64,000 nt of DNA from Bacillota bacterium (GTDB taxonomy: Bacteria > Bacillota > UBA4882 > UBA8346): the NCBI GenBank assembly GCA_023401925.1, contig JAEXDA010000052.1, forward strand, positions 16,074 through 80,073, written 5' to 3'. Below are positions 46,470 through 55,006 of this stretch, piece by piece. Each line of letters begins with the position of its first letter. The stretch's first letter is position 1. A program made the translations under genes and the position numbers. The notes below the pieces were generated by a model. The model was not told the DNA's origin. It searched no databases and was given only the letters and a program-made list of their open reading frames with translations.

Positions 46470-47468
46470 ATGAAAAAGTTTCTTTTGGTATTTGCTCTAT
46501 TAGGCATACTGTCAGTGATGGTTGCACCAATGAATTCGCAATCTGCAGCCTTGGCAAAAAAGAAGTATACAATCGCCACGGTTGTAAAATTAAGCGGAGT
46601 GCAATGGTTTAACCGGATGGAAGAAGGAGTTAAGAAATTCGGAAAAGACACGGGATATGCGACTTTCCAACAAGGACCGCCGAAAGCCGATGCCGCGCTT
46701 CAAGTCCAAATTATCGAGGATTTAATTGCGCAACGGGTTGATGCAATCTGTGTAGTTCCGTTTTCTCCAGAAGCTTTGGAACCGGTTTTGAAAAAAGCAA
46801 TGGACAAAGGGATCGTAGTTATCAGTCATGAAGCATCCAATATGAAAAATATTAACTATGATATCGAAGCATTTGATAATGCAAGCTACGGTTCGCACTT
46901 AATGGATCATCTGGCAAAACTAATGGGTGGTAAAGGCGAATACGCCGTTTTTGTAGGGAGCCTGACATCCAAAACCCATAATGAATGGGTTGATGCCGGA
47001 ATTGCACGTCAAAAAAAGATGTATCCGAATATGAAGTTGGTAACCGATAAGGTAGAATCCAATGATGACCAAACCCAAGCTTATAATAAGACCAAAGAAT
47101 TACTTAAAAAATATCCCAATTTAAAGGGAATTCAAGGAAGCTCGGCTATCGATCCGGCAGGTTCGGGATTGGCTGTTGAAGAAATGGGATTGCAAGGCAA
47201 AGTATTTGTTGTCGGGACTAGTTTGGTTTCAGTTTCCAGCAAATATTTGAATTCCGGCGCCACCAATTTAATCAGTTTTTGGGATCCGGCCGATGCGGGG
47301 TATGCTATGAATAAATTAGCCGTAATGATTCTCGACGGTAAGAAAATTAATAACGGCGCCAATTTAGGCATACAAGGCTACAACAATCTGACACTCAAAG
47401 GAAAAGTGTTGTATGGCCAAGCGTGGGTTGATGTCACAAAAACGAATATGAATCAATATAATTTCTAA
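46470..47468 (+). CDS. Periplasmic-type sugar-binding protein (RbsB/LsrB family)
   Basis: A 332-residue family 4 (Peripla_BP) solute-binding protein with a signal peptide (about 1-28). The mature part begins KKKYTIATVVKLSGVQWFNRMEEG and ends TKTNMNQYNF, like RhaS and LsrB. The region where LsrB has its ligand Asp reads VVISHEASNMKN, so AI-2 binding is doubtful. It delivers an unknown sugar to the ABC importer downstream. ATG 46470 has GGAGG at 11 bases; GTG 46452 would overlap that site. Confidence 0.88.
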   Translation: MKKFLLVFALLGILSVMVAPMNSQSAALAKKKYTIATVVKLSGVQWFNRMEEGVKKFGKDTGYATFQQGPPKADAALQVQIIEDLIAQRVDAICVVPFSPEALEPVLKKAMDKGIVVISHEASNMKNINYDIEAFDNASYGSHLMDHLAKLMGGKGEYAVFVGSLTSKTHNEWVDAGIARQKKMYPNMKLVTDKVESNDDQTQAYNKTKELLKKYPNLKGIQGSSAIDPAGSGLAVEEMGLQGKVFVVGTSLVSVSSKYLNSGATNLISFWDPADAGYAMNKLAVMILDGKKINNGANLGIQGYNNLTLKGKVLYGQAWVDVTKTNMNQYNF

Positions 47469-47476
47469 CCGTCTCT

Positions 47477-47523
47477 CAAATAGCAGTTAAGCGAAAACAT
47501 TGGTTCTGCTTAACTGCTATTTG
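47477..47523 (+). promoter_or_regulatory. Intra-operon stem-loop after the binding-protein gene
   Basis: A perfect 16-bp inverted repeat (47477-47492 and 47508-47523) with a 15-base loop and no T run, nine bases after the stop. It mirrors the stem after the other binding-protein gene at 16454 and probably stabilises the upstream message. Confidence 0.75.
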
Positions 47524-47563
47524 GCTTTATGCCATCCGAATGAATTAGGGAAGGATAATTAAA

Positions 47564-49066
47564 ATGGGCGAAAAAATATTGTCCTTAAGAAATATCACGA
47601 AATCATTTTTGGGTGTTAATGCATTAAAAGATGTCAATTTATCAATCGATCAAAGTCAAATCTGTTGTTTGGTCGGTGAAAACGGTTGCGGAAAGTCAAC
47701 ATTAATTAAAATTATTGCTGGAGTTCATACACCGGATGCCGGAGAGATTTTTTTAAATGGTAAACACTATGATCGATTACGCCCGCTTGACTCGATCAAA
47801 GAAGGAATCCAGATTATTTATCAAGATTTTTCAGTGTTTCCCAATTTATCTGTAGCAGAGAATATTGCTTTGAATTATCAGTTAGCCTTAGATAAATCAT
47901 GGGTCAATTGGAAAGAAGTCTATAAAATCGCGCGGCAGGCTCTGGAGAGAATCAATGTCAATATTGAACTTGATGCGAAAGTGGAGGAGTTATCGGTTGC
48001 CAATAAACAACTGATCGCAATAGCCAGGGCTTTGCTCCAAAATGCGCGATTGATCATAATGGATGAACCGACTACCGCATTAACCTATAAAGAGGTCGTT
48101 ACCTTATTTGGTATTATTAAGGACCTGCGGCAAAGCGGGATCTCAACTTTGTTTGTAAGTCATAAGCTCAATGAAGTATTAGAGATATCCGACCGGATCT
48201 CGATATTGCGCAATGGTGAAAATGTAATGGAAGGTGAAACCGCGGATTTTGACAGGCAGAAGTTAGTTTATCACATGACTGGCCGGCAGATCACTGAAAG
48301 CTACCGCAATTCCGAAAAAAAATCCGAAGAAGCTTCCAACCTGCTACAAGTAAGTCATCTTTCCCGCAAAGGATCATTTAAGGATATTTCCTTTCAATTG
48401 TCGGCGGGTGAAATTTTAGGAATCACCGGGCTGTTGGGTTCGGGTAGAACTGAATTGGCAATGGTTTTGTTCGGGATTCAACCGGCGGATTCAGGGGAAA
48501 TTTTTATCGATAACGAACGGGCAACGATTGACAGTGTTCAAGATGCAATGGATTATAAAATAGGTTATGTTCCGGAAGACAGGTTAACAGAGGGTCTGTT
48601 TTTAACGCAGTCGATTGGAAAGAATATTATTGTCAGCAATATCGACCAATTACTCACCAAAATGAAATCTATCGATGGGGCCAAAATCAAGCAGCAAATC
48701 CAGCGGTGGATGGGAGATTTAAATATCATAACTCCCTCGCCGGCTTTGCCGGTTCAAAGCCTTTCCGGAGGAAATCAGCAGAGGGTCGTGATTGCAAAAT
48801 GGCTGGAAACCAATCCGCGAATTCTCATTTTAAATGGTCCGACCGTAGGGGTCGACATCGGTTCAAAAACGGATATTCATCAAATCATAAAAGAATTGGC
48901 AGCCCAAGGCATGGGAGTGCTGATAATCTCCGATGACATTCCTGAGCTTTTACAAAATTGCGACCGGATTCTTCTCATGAAACAAGGCCGGATTACGGAA
49001 GAGTTTCTTGGAAATGAGATTAGTGAAAATGATTTATATCAAAAACTGGTTGGTACTGTGGCATGA
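47564..49066 (+). CDS. Sugar ABC transporter double ATPase (RbsA/LsrA family)
   Basis: A 500-residue protein with two ABC domains that powers a CUT2-type importer. Domain 1: Walker A GENGCGKST, signature-like LSVANKQ, Walker B LIIMDEPTTAL. Domain 2: GLLGSGRTEL, LSGGNQQRVVIAKWL, then LILNGPTVGVD, where the usual Asp-Glu of Walker B is Asn-Gly. So the second site is probably inactive for hydrolysis, a known trend in this family. It follows the stem-loop and is 45 bases before permease 1. Confidence 0.92.
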   Translation: MGEKILSLRNITKSFLGVNALKDVNLSIDQSQICCLVGENGCGKSTLIKIIAGVHTPDAGEIFLNGKHYDRLRPLDSIKEGIQIIYQDFSVFPNLSVAENIALNYQLALDKSWVNWKEVYKIARQALERINVNIELDAKVEELSVANKQLIAIARALLQNARLIIMDEPTTALTYKEVVTLFGIIKDLRQSGISTLFVSHKLNEVLEISDRISILRNGENVMEGETADFDRQKLVYHMTGRQITESYRNSEKKSEEASNLLQVSHLSRKGSFKDISFQLSAGEILGITGLLGSGRTELAMVLFGIQPADSGEIFIDNERATIDSVQDAMDYKIGYVPEDRLTEGLFLTQSIGKNIIVSNIDQLLTKMKSIDGAKIKQQIQRWMGDLNIITPSPALPVQSLSGGNQQRVVIAKWLETNPRILILNGPTVGVDIGSKTDIHQIIKELAAQGMGVLIISDDIPELLQNCDRILLMKQGRITEEFLGNEISENDLYQKLVGTVA

Positions 49067-49111
49067 AATTAAACAAGCGATACGGCGGAAACGGTATAAG
49101 GAAGTGCTAAA

Positions 49112-50107
49112 ATGAAAAAAATCGTTCTGAAAAATGAGACGCTCGTCGCCTTAACAATTGTCGGGCTCTCCCTTCTTATCGGACTCATCAATCCCGCGTT
49201 TTTTTCGATTGCCAATTTATTCGATATCGCTAGGAATTGCGTGATTACCGGTATTTTTGCAGTTGGAGTTTTAATCGTGCTTATTTCGGGCGGAATTGAT
49301 GTTTCTTTCACGGCAATAGCCGCTTTCAGTATGTATGTGACTTGTAAAATACTGGAACTGTTTTCCGTTGACAGCCCACTGATCGTTGTTTTTTTGATTT
49401 CGGGCGGGATTGGAATTCTCCTGGGACTGATTAACGCGGCTTTGATCTATTACTTTAGCTTGCCCACGATGATTGTAACGTTAGGTACCCAAAGCTTGTA
49501 CCGTGGATTCATGCTGGCTTTTATCGGTACGGCATATATCATTGATATTCCCCAGAGCATGATTGGGCTTTCTAAATATAATTTAATTCACTTTACCGCA
49601 GCGGATAAAACAATGATCGGCTTACATTCCTCCATTCTTTTTCTGATCGCGGTGATCGTTTTAGGCTGGTTGATCCTTCGGTTTACAATGATTGGCAGAG
49701 GCATTTTCGCCATCGGTGGAGACATTGAAGCGGCAAAAAGAGTTGGCTTTAATGTAAAAAACATTCAGTTCTTTGTTTACAGCTTTGTTGGCTTAATTTC
49801 CGGCATTGCCGGCATCATTCAGGCCTCCTTGACCAGAGTGGCCAATCCCTTTGATATCGTGGGAACGGAATTAAATGTAATAGCAGCAGTCGTCTTGGGA
49901 GGAGCCAGAATTACCGGCGGTTATGGAACCATTATCGGGACAATGTTGGGCGTTTGTTTGGTAGTCATTATCAATAATAGTTTGATTTTACTGGGAGTCC
50001 CGTCATATTGCCAACAAGTGGTGACAGGCTTGCTGATATTGCTGGGAACTGGAATACCAGCCTACCAAAGCAAGGGAAAAGAATCCGGCCGAGAGCAGAT
50101 TTGTTGA
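49112..50107 (+). CDS. Sugar ABC transporter permease 1 (RbsC type)
   Basis: A 331-residue membrane protein of the BPD_transp_2 family with about nine hydrophobic segments and the ISGGIDVSFTAIAAFSMY and LGGARITGGYGTIIGTMLG motifs. It forms half of the channel. AAGGAAG lies before the ATG; the second permease starts 31 bases after the stop. Confidence 0.93.
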   Translation: MKKIVLKNETLVALTIVGLSLLIGLINPAFFSIANLFDIARNCVITGIFAVGVLIVLISGGIDVSFTAIAAFSMYVTCKILELFSVDSPLIVVFLISGGIGILLGLINAALIYYFSLPTMIVTLGTQSLYRGFMLAFIGTAYIIDIPQSMIGLSKYNLIHFTAADKTMIGLHSSILFLIAVIVLGWLILRFTMIGRGIFAIGGDIEAAKRVGFNVKNIQFFVYSFVGLISGIAGIIQASLTRVANPFDIVGTELNVIAAVVLGGARITGGYGTIIGTMLGVCLVVIINNSLILLGVPSYCQQVVTGLLILLGTGIPAYQSKGKESGREQIC

Positions 50108-50138
50108 AGGGATAATTATCCACGATGGAGGTATTGCA

Positions 50139-51203
50139 ATGAATAATAAAGACAAACAATCCAACCCGGATGTCCCGAAGAGCACTTTTTTGAATCATAC
50201 TTTTTCCCGTTTTGTAGCGTATGATAGAAGCTTTTTGAGGCTTTTCCTGATTACTGTTTCCATTTTTATCTTGATGGCGATTTTGCAGCCTGATTTATTC
50301 TTGACAAGCAGTAATTTTAATTCCATGTCCTTTCAATTTCCCGAGTATGGTATTTTGGCAATGGCGATTATGATTACGATGTTAACCGGAGGGATCGATC
50401 TTTCGATTGTTGGTATTGCCAACTTATCGGCTATTTTGTCAGCGCTTATCTTGACAAAGTTTATTCCGCAAGCCAGCCCAAATGAAAATATCCTTTGGAT
50501 AATCGTTGGGGCGATTGCTGTTTCCATAGTGACCGGAATCATCTGTGGTTTGTTGAACGGTTTGTTTATTACCAAAATAGGGATAACACCGATATTGGCA
50601 ACGCTTGGGACGATGCAACTTTTTACCGGGATTGCCATAGTAATTACCAAAGGAACCGCTATTTATGGATTTCCGGAACAATTTTCAAATATTGGAAATG
50701 GTTCTTGGGGATTTGTTCCGGTACCGTTGGTAGTCTTTGCGCTGATTGTTTGTGCTTTTGTGATTATTTTAAATAAAACTCCCTATGGTTTTAAGGTTTA
50801 CATGATTGGAACCAATCCAACCGCCTCGCTTTTTTCAGGAATCGATAACAAGCTCGTATTAATTAAAACCTACATATTCAGCGGAGTTTTATCATCGATG
50901 GCGGGGATCATCATGATTGCCCGAACCAATTCCGCAAAGGCCGATTACGGCACTTCTTACACATTACAGGCTATTTTAATTGCAGTGCTTGGGGGAGTGA
51001 ATCCCAACGGGGGCTTTGGAAGCGTTGCCGGGTTGGTTATGGCCATTTTATCCCTGCAGTTTTTATCCAGCGGTTTTAATATGCTTCGGTTCAGCAATTT
51101 CTTCAAAGAATTTGTATGGGGTGCAGTTCTGATTATTGTCATGATTATCAATTATTATGGAAACAAACGGCATTCGAAAAAAAGAGTGAACGACAAGCAT
51201 TGA
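50139..51203 (+). CDS. Sugar ABC transporter permease 2 (RbsC type)
   Basis: A 354-residue BPD_transp_2 permease with LTGGIDLSIVGIANLSA and LGGVNPNGGFGSVAGLVMA motifs and a hydrophilic N-terminal stretch of about 30 residues. It pairs with permease 1 to form a heterodimer, as in LsrCD. A GGAGG site precedes the ATG. Confidence 0.93.
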   Translation: MNNKDKQSNPDVPKSTFLNHTFSRFVAYDRSFLRLFLITVSIFILMAILQPDLFLTSSNFNSMSFQFPEYGILAMAIMITMLTGGIDLSIVGIANLSAILSALILTKFIPQASPNENILWIIVGAIAVSIVTGIICGLLNGLFITKIGITPILATLGTMQLFTGIAIVITKGTAIYGFPEQFSNIGNGSWGFVPVPLVVFALIVCAFVIILNKTPYGFKVYMIGTNPTASLFSGIDNKLVLIKTYIFSGVLSSMAGIIMIARTNSAKADYGTSYTLQAILIAVLGGVNPNGGFGSVAGLVMAILSLQFLSSGFNMLRFSNFFKEFVWGAVLIIVMIINYYGNKRHSKKRVNDKH

Positions 51204-51237
51204 CAGCTGACTAAATAAAGGGAAAGAGGTATGCCCA

Positions 51238-52326
51238 ATGAATACCATGGATGTACTGAAAAAATTTATGCTAACACCGGCATTATCAGGTTATGAAAAT
51301 GAAATGGCCTATAATCTCCGGGATGAATTCAGCCGGTATTCCAGTGACGTAAGGATTGATCGGGTAGGAAACACCATTGCCAAGTTTGAAGGCAGCGATA
51401 AAAAAGCACCCACCATAATGATTTATGCCCATATCGATCAATTGGGATTTATTGTCCGCAGGATTGATCCGGATGGTTTCATTCAGCTCGAACGTCTTGG
51501 CGGCATTCCGGAAAAAGTTCTCCCCGGCCTCAATGTAATGATTTCTACATTGCAGGGAAATTATGTGCCGGGTGTCTTTGGTAATAAATCACACCATGTA
51601 ACGCCACCGGAAGAAAAATATAAAGTGGATGCTATTTCCTCCATGTATGTTGATATCGGAGCCTCATCCGCGGATGAGGTACGGAGCTTGGGAATTGAAA
51701 TCGGTTGTCCGGTTGTGTACAAACCTTATTTTGAGCAATTGCTGGGTACGAAAGTTGCCGGAACATCGATCGATAATCGCGGCGGGGTTACTGCACTGGT
51801 TTATATCGCAAGTTTATTGCAAAAGGAAACCCCCCGTTCAACGGTTTATCTGGTTGGGACGGTTTGGGAAGAATACAATTTGCGTGGCGCAACGCTGGCC
51901 GCCAGAGCCTGTAGGCCGGACATTGCCATTGCACTGGATGTTGTCCTTACAGGCGATACTCCCGATTTAAAAAACAGGTTTGAGGTTTTTCTTGGGAAAG
52001 GTCCGGCATTAATGATGTACAATTTTCATGGCCGCGGTACATTGAACGGAACGATTCCCCATAAGGGACTGGTGGATTTGGCTATCCGTTCGGCCCGGCA
52101 ATTCAATATTCCGCTGCAACGTTTTGCCGCAGTGGGTATTCTTACCGATTCATCCTATGTTCAGCTTGAGGGCAATGGTATTGCCGCTCTGGAACTCGGC
52201 TTCCCGGCCAGATATACCCATACGCCCACGGAAGTTTGTGATATAAAGGATTTGGAACAATTGGCTCAATTGATTGATGGAATGGTACGGGGGATTGATG
52301 AATCCTTTAATCTTTCCCGGTTTTGA
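51238..52326 (+). CDS. M42-family metallohydrolase (SgcX/FrvX-like)
   Basis: A 362-residue di-metal hydrolase of the M42 aminopeptidase/'endoglucanase M' family. Predicted metal and catalytic residues are all present: His65 and Asp67 (AHIDQ), bridging Asp179 (SIDNRGG), Glu211-Glu212 (VWEEYNLRG), Asp234 (ALDVV) and His328 (THTP). In this sugar operon it may cleave an amide, ester or glycosyl conjugate rather than a peptide, like the uncharacterised SgcX. Two family positions differ from peptidases (IDN for LDD). AAGAGGT precedes the ATG. Confidence 0.88.
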   Translation: MNTMDVLKKFMLTPALSGYENEMAYNLRDEFSRYSSDVRIDRVGNTIAKFEGSDKKAPTIMIYAHIDQLGFIVRRIDPDGFIQLERLGGIPEKVLPGLNVMISTLQGNYVPGVFGNKSHHVTPPEEKYKVDAISSMYVDIGASSADEVRSLGIEIGCPVVYKPYFEQLLGTKVAGTSIDNRGGVTALVYIASLLQKETPRSTVYLVGTVWEEYNLRGATLAARACRPDIAIALDVVLTGDTPDLKNRFEVFLGKGPALMMYNFHGRGTLNGTIPHKGLVDLAIRSARQFNIPLQRFAAVGILTDSSYVQLEGNGIAALELGFPARYTHTPTEVCDIKDLEQLAQLIDGMVRGIDESFNLSRF

Positions 52327-52372
52327 TAAGCGCTTCGTTTGACGGATAAATGATTGCAAAGAAGGTGATCCG

Positions 52373-53887
52373 TTGGCAGGACAATATTTTATGGGGATTG
52401 ATATCGGTACTTATGAAAGCAAAGGTTTGCTTATGGAGGATAACGGCAAGATTATCGCCACCCAGGCTCACCCGCACACGATGGAAGTCCCGGAACCCGG
52501 TTTTGCCGAACATGATGCAGAGAAGATCTGGTGGGGCGATTTTTGCGAAATATCCCGCCGGCTAATCGAATCATCCCAAGTGAATCCCAAAGACATTCGC
52601 GGAGTGGGATGCAGCACAATCGCACCCTGTTGTCTCCCGATCGATCAAAACTGCGTCCCTTTGCGAAAAGCAATTCTTTATGGAGTGGATACCCGGGCCA
52701 GTAATGAAATCGATTATCTCAACAAAAAGCTGGGTGAGGATTTCGTTTTAAACAGTTACGGCAATCCAATCACTACCCAATCGATCGGGCCCAAAATCTT
52801 GTGGCTTAAAAATCATGAGCCGGAAATCTATCAAAAAGCGGCAAAGTTTATCACCGGTTCAACCTATCTTGTTGCAAAGTTAACGGGAGAATATGTTATC
52901 GATCATTATACGGCTTCTTATTTCACCCCCATGTATGACATGGAAAAAGGCGATTGGGATTTTCCAAATTTAAGTGAATTTTGCCGGAAAGATCAACTGG
53001 CGGCTTGCAAATGGACGGATGAAACGGTGGGTCTGGTAAGCGCAAAAGCCGCCCAAGAAACCGGACTGGCGCCGGGAACCCCTGTCATTGCCGGTACCGC
53101 CGATGCTTCGGCGGAAGCTGCGGGAGTCGGGGTTTTTGAGCCGGACGATATGATGTTGATGTTTGGTTCTTCGATCTTTATGATTCATGTCGTTTCAAAT
53201 CGGATGGCGGACAAAAGGTTTTGGACCGGCCCCTATTTGTTCGAAGGGACTCAGATGGTTGCCGCAGGCATGTCCACGGCGGGTACCTTAACCCGATGGT
53301 ACCGGGACAATTTCGCCCAGGATTTGGTTGTTCAGGCCCAGACTGAAGGCATCAATGCTTATGAGCTGTTGATGAAAAAAATAGAACATATCCCGGTGGG
53401 CTCCGATGGGTTGATTGTCTTACCCTACTTCAGCGGTGAGCGGACACCCATTAATGATCCCAAGGCCCGCGGCGTTATTTTTGGATTGACCTTGTTGCAT
53501 ACCAAAGAGCATATTTATCATGCTTGTTTGGAAGGGGTTGGATACGGTATTGCCCAGCATTTCAAAGGATTTGCCGAGATGGGAATCCAAACGAAGAAGA
53601 TTGTTGCGGTGGGAGGTGGTACCAAAAACCCTCAATGGCTTCAGATAGTTGCAGATGTTTGCGGTTCCGAGTTATATGTCGGAATGGCTTATGGCGCCGC
53701 TTATGGAGATGCATTGTTGGCAGCCCTGGGTACAGGGTCGTTTAAAAACCTTAAAGAGATGTGTCAACATATTCGGTTTGACCAAAAAGTAATACCCAAT
53801 CCGGTTCATACAGCGCAATATGAGCCTTATCTAAAATATTATTCGGAACTTTATCAACAAACGAAGAATCTCATGCACCAATTATAA
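52373..53887 (+). CDS. FGGY-family carbohydrate kinase
   Basis: A 504-residue sugar kinase (xylulokinase-like). The N-terminal phosphate motif is MGIDIGTYESKGLLMED and the adenosine motif is VAVGGGTKNPQWLQI. A middle motif, AGTADASAEAAGVGVFEPDDMMLMFGSS, is shared with xylulokinases and LsrK-type kinases. It should phosphorylate the imported sugar or the product of the M42-like enzyme. The start is TTG 52373 with AAGGTGA 6 to 8 bases upstream. Confidence 0.9.
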   Translation: MAGQYFMGIDIGTYESKGLLMEDNGKIIATQAHPHTMEVPEPGFAEHDAEKIWWGDFCEISRRLIESSQVNPKDIRGVGCSTIAPCCLPIDQNCVPLRKAILYGVDTRASNEIDYLNKKLGEDFVLNSYGNPITTQSIGPKILWLKNHEPEIYQKAAKFITGSTYLVAKLTGEYVIDHYTASYFTPMYDMEKGDWDFPNLSEFCRKDQLAACKWTDETVGLVSAKAAQETGLAPGTPVIAGTADASAEAAGVGVFEPDDMMLMFGSSIFMIHVVSNRMADKRFWTGPYLFEGTQMVAAGMSTAGTLTRWYRDNFAQDLVVQAQTEGINAYELLMKKIEHIPVGSDGLIVLPYFSGERTPINDPKARGVIFGLTLLHTKEHIYHACLEGVGYGIAQHFKGFAEMGIQTKKIVAVGGGTKNPQWLQIVADVCGSELYVGMAYGAAYGDALLAALGTGSFKNLKEMCQHIRFDQKVIPNPVHTAQYEPYLKYYSELYQQTKNLMHQL

Positions 53888-53915
53888 AAAATACATCACT
53901 GGAGGGTTTGTCGTT

Positions 53916-54719
53916 ATGCAATGGATTAAAGAATTGTTTGGAGTCAATAAACCGATTATCGCAATGTGTCATTTTCAGGCCATGCCCGGGGATCCGTATT
54001 ACGATGAGAAAGGCGGCATGGAAAAAGTAGTTGAACTTGCCCGGCATGACCTTTTGGCGCTTCAAGAAGGCGGCGTTGACGCCGTAATGTTTTCCAATGA
54101 GTTTAGTCTTCCCTATCTGACCAAAGTCAAAACGGAAACCACAGCTGCCATGGCTAGAGTAATCGGGCAATTGTTGAGTGATATCAAAGTGCCTTTCGGA
54201 GTCAATGTTTTATGGGACCCCTATGCTTCAATCGATTTGGCGGCGGCGACAGGGGCTAAATTTATTCGCGAGATTATTACCGGTGTTTATGCCAGCGATT
54301 TTGGCCTTTGGAATACGAATGTCGGTCAAACGATTCGCCATAAAAATGAATTGGGTGTACCGGATGTCAAAATGTTTTTCAACATTGTTCCGGAAGCGGC
54401 TACATATTTGGGAAACCGGGATATTTGTTCCATCGCCCGATCCACGGTTTTTAACAACCGTCCCGATGCATTGTGTGTTTCCGGCTTGACGGCGGGAGTG
54501 GAGACGGATACTCAGACTCTGATTCAGGTTAAAAAAGTTGTACCGGATGCGGTGATATTTTGTAATACCGGTTGCCGTTTGGAAAATGTTGAGCGTCAAC
54601 TGGCCGTAGCCGATGGCGCAATTGTCGGCACAACTTTTAAGCTGGACGGCAAATTTGAGAATTTGGTTGATCAATCGAGAGTGAAGGCATTTATGGATAA
54701 AGTGAAATCGATTCGCTAA
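53916..54719 (+). CDS. BtpA/SgcQ-family TIM-barrel protein
   Basis: A 267-residue protein of the BtpA/SgcQ family. It starts WIKELFGVNKPIIAMCHFQAMPGDP and has IREIITGVYASDFG and CNTGCRLENVERQLAVADGAIVGT segments that fit a phosphate-binding TIM barrel. BtpA was linked to photosystem I assembly in cyanobacteria, but family members in heterotrophs sit in sugar operons (SgcQ in E. coli), where an aldolase- or isomerase-like step on a sugar phosphate is plausible. It is the last gene of the operon; GGAGGG precedes the ATG. Confidence 0.88.
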   Translation: MQWIKELFGVNKPIIAMCHFQAMPGDPYYDEKGGMEKVVELARHDLLALQEGGVDAVMFSNEFSLPYLTKVKTETTAAMARVIGQLLSDIKVPFGVNVLWDPYASIDLAAATGAKFIREIITGVYASDFGLWNTNVGQTIRHKNELGVPDVKMFFNIVPEAATYLGNRDICSIARSTVFNNRPDALCVSGLTAGVETDTQTLIQVKKVVPDAVIFCNTGCRLENVERQLAVADGAIVGTTFKLDGKFENLVDQSRVKAFMDKVKSIR

Positions 54720-54810
54720 GTCAAACATTAAATATATATTGACGTAAAGGCTAACCTAAGGATTGCCCAAAAGTAAATGCCTGGGCAGGCGCGCGCCTGA
54801 GGAAAATATA

Positions 54811-54850
54811 CCATATATAGAAGCTTGCTTATTGGAGTGACTATATATGG
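54811..54850 (+). promoter_or_regulatory. Tandem NrdR-box-like sites
   Basis: CCATATATAG (54811-54820) and CTATATATGG (54841-54850) each match the NrdR core CWATATATWG at 9 of 10 positions and are 30 bases apart, about three helical turns, as in known NrdR pairs. They are also the ends of the 18-bp inverted repeat, so a terminator-like hairpin for the upstream operon is an alternative. Confidence 0.45.
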
Positions 54851-54989
54851 TATATTTTATTGTAGACAGCAGGATGTATCGATTTGGGAATCAATTCATT
54901 AAAAAAGTTTTTCTCCGTTAGGAATCCTTTGTTTTTCGGTGATTTCTCCATAAAAAAATCCCATAAGTGAGTATTTTCTCATTGGACAA

Positions 54990-55006
54990 ACAATATATAG
55001 TATAAT
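54990..55006 (+). promoter_or_regulatory. NrdR-box-like site next to a -10 box
   Basis: CAATATATAG at 54991-55000 matches CWATATATWG fully and abuts TATAAT at 55001-55006, the likely -10 box of the nrdJ promoter. A repressor bound here would block RNA polymerase. Confidence 0.5.

Noticed and set aside
45547..54719. AI-2 (lsr) operon
   Set aside because: Importer type is similar, but LsrF/LsrG are missing, the regulator is DeoR rather than the LsrR/SorC type, and M42 and BtpA genes do not belong to lsr.
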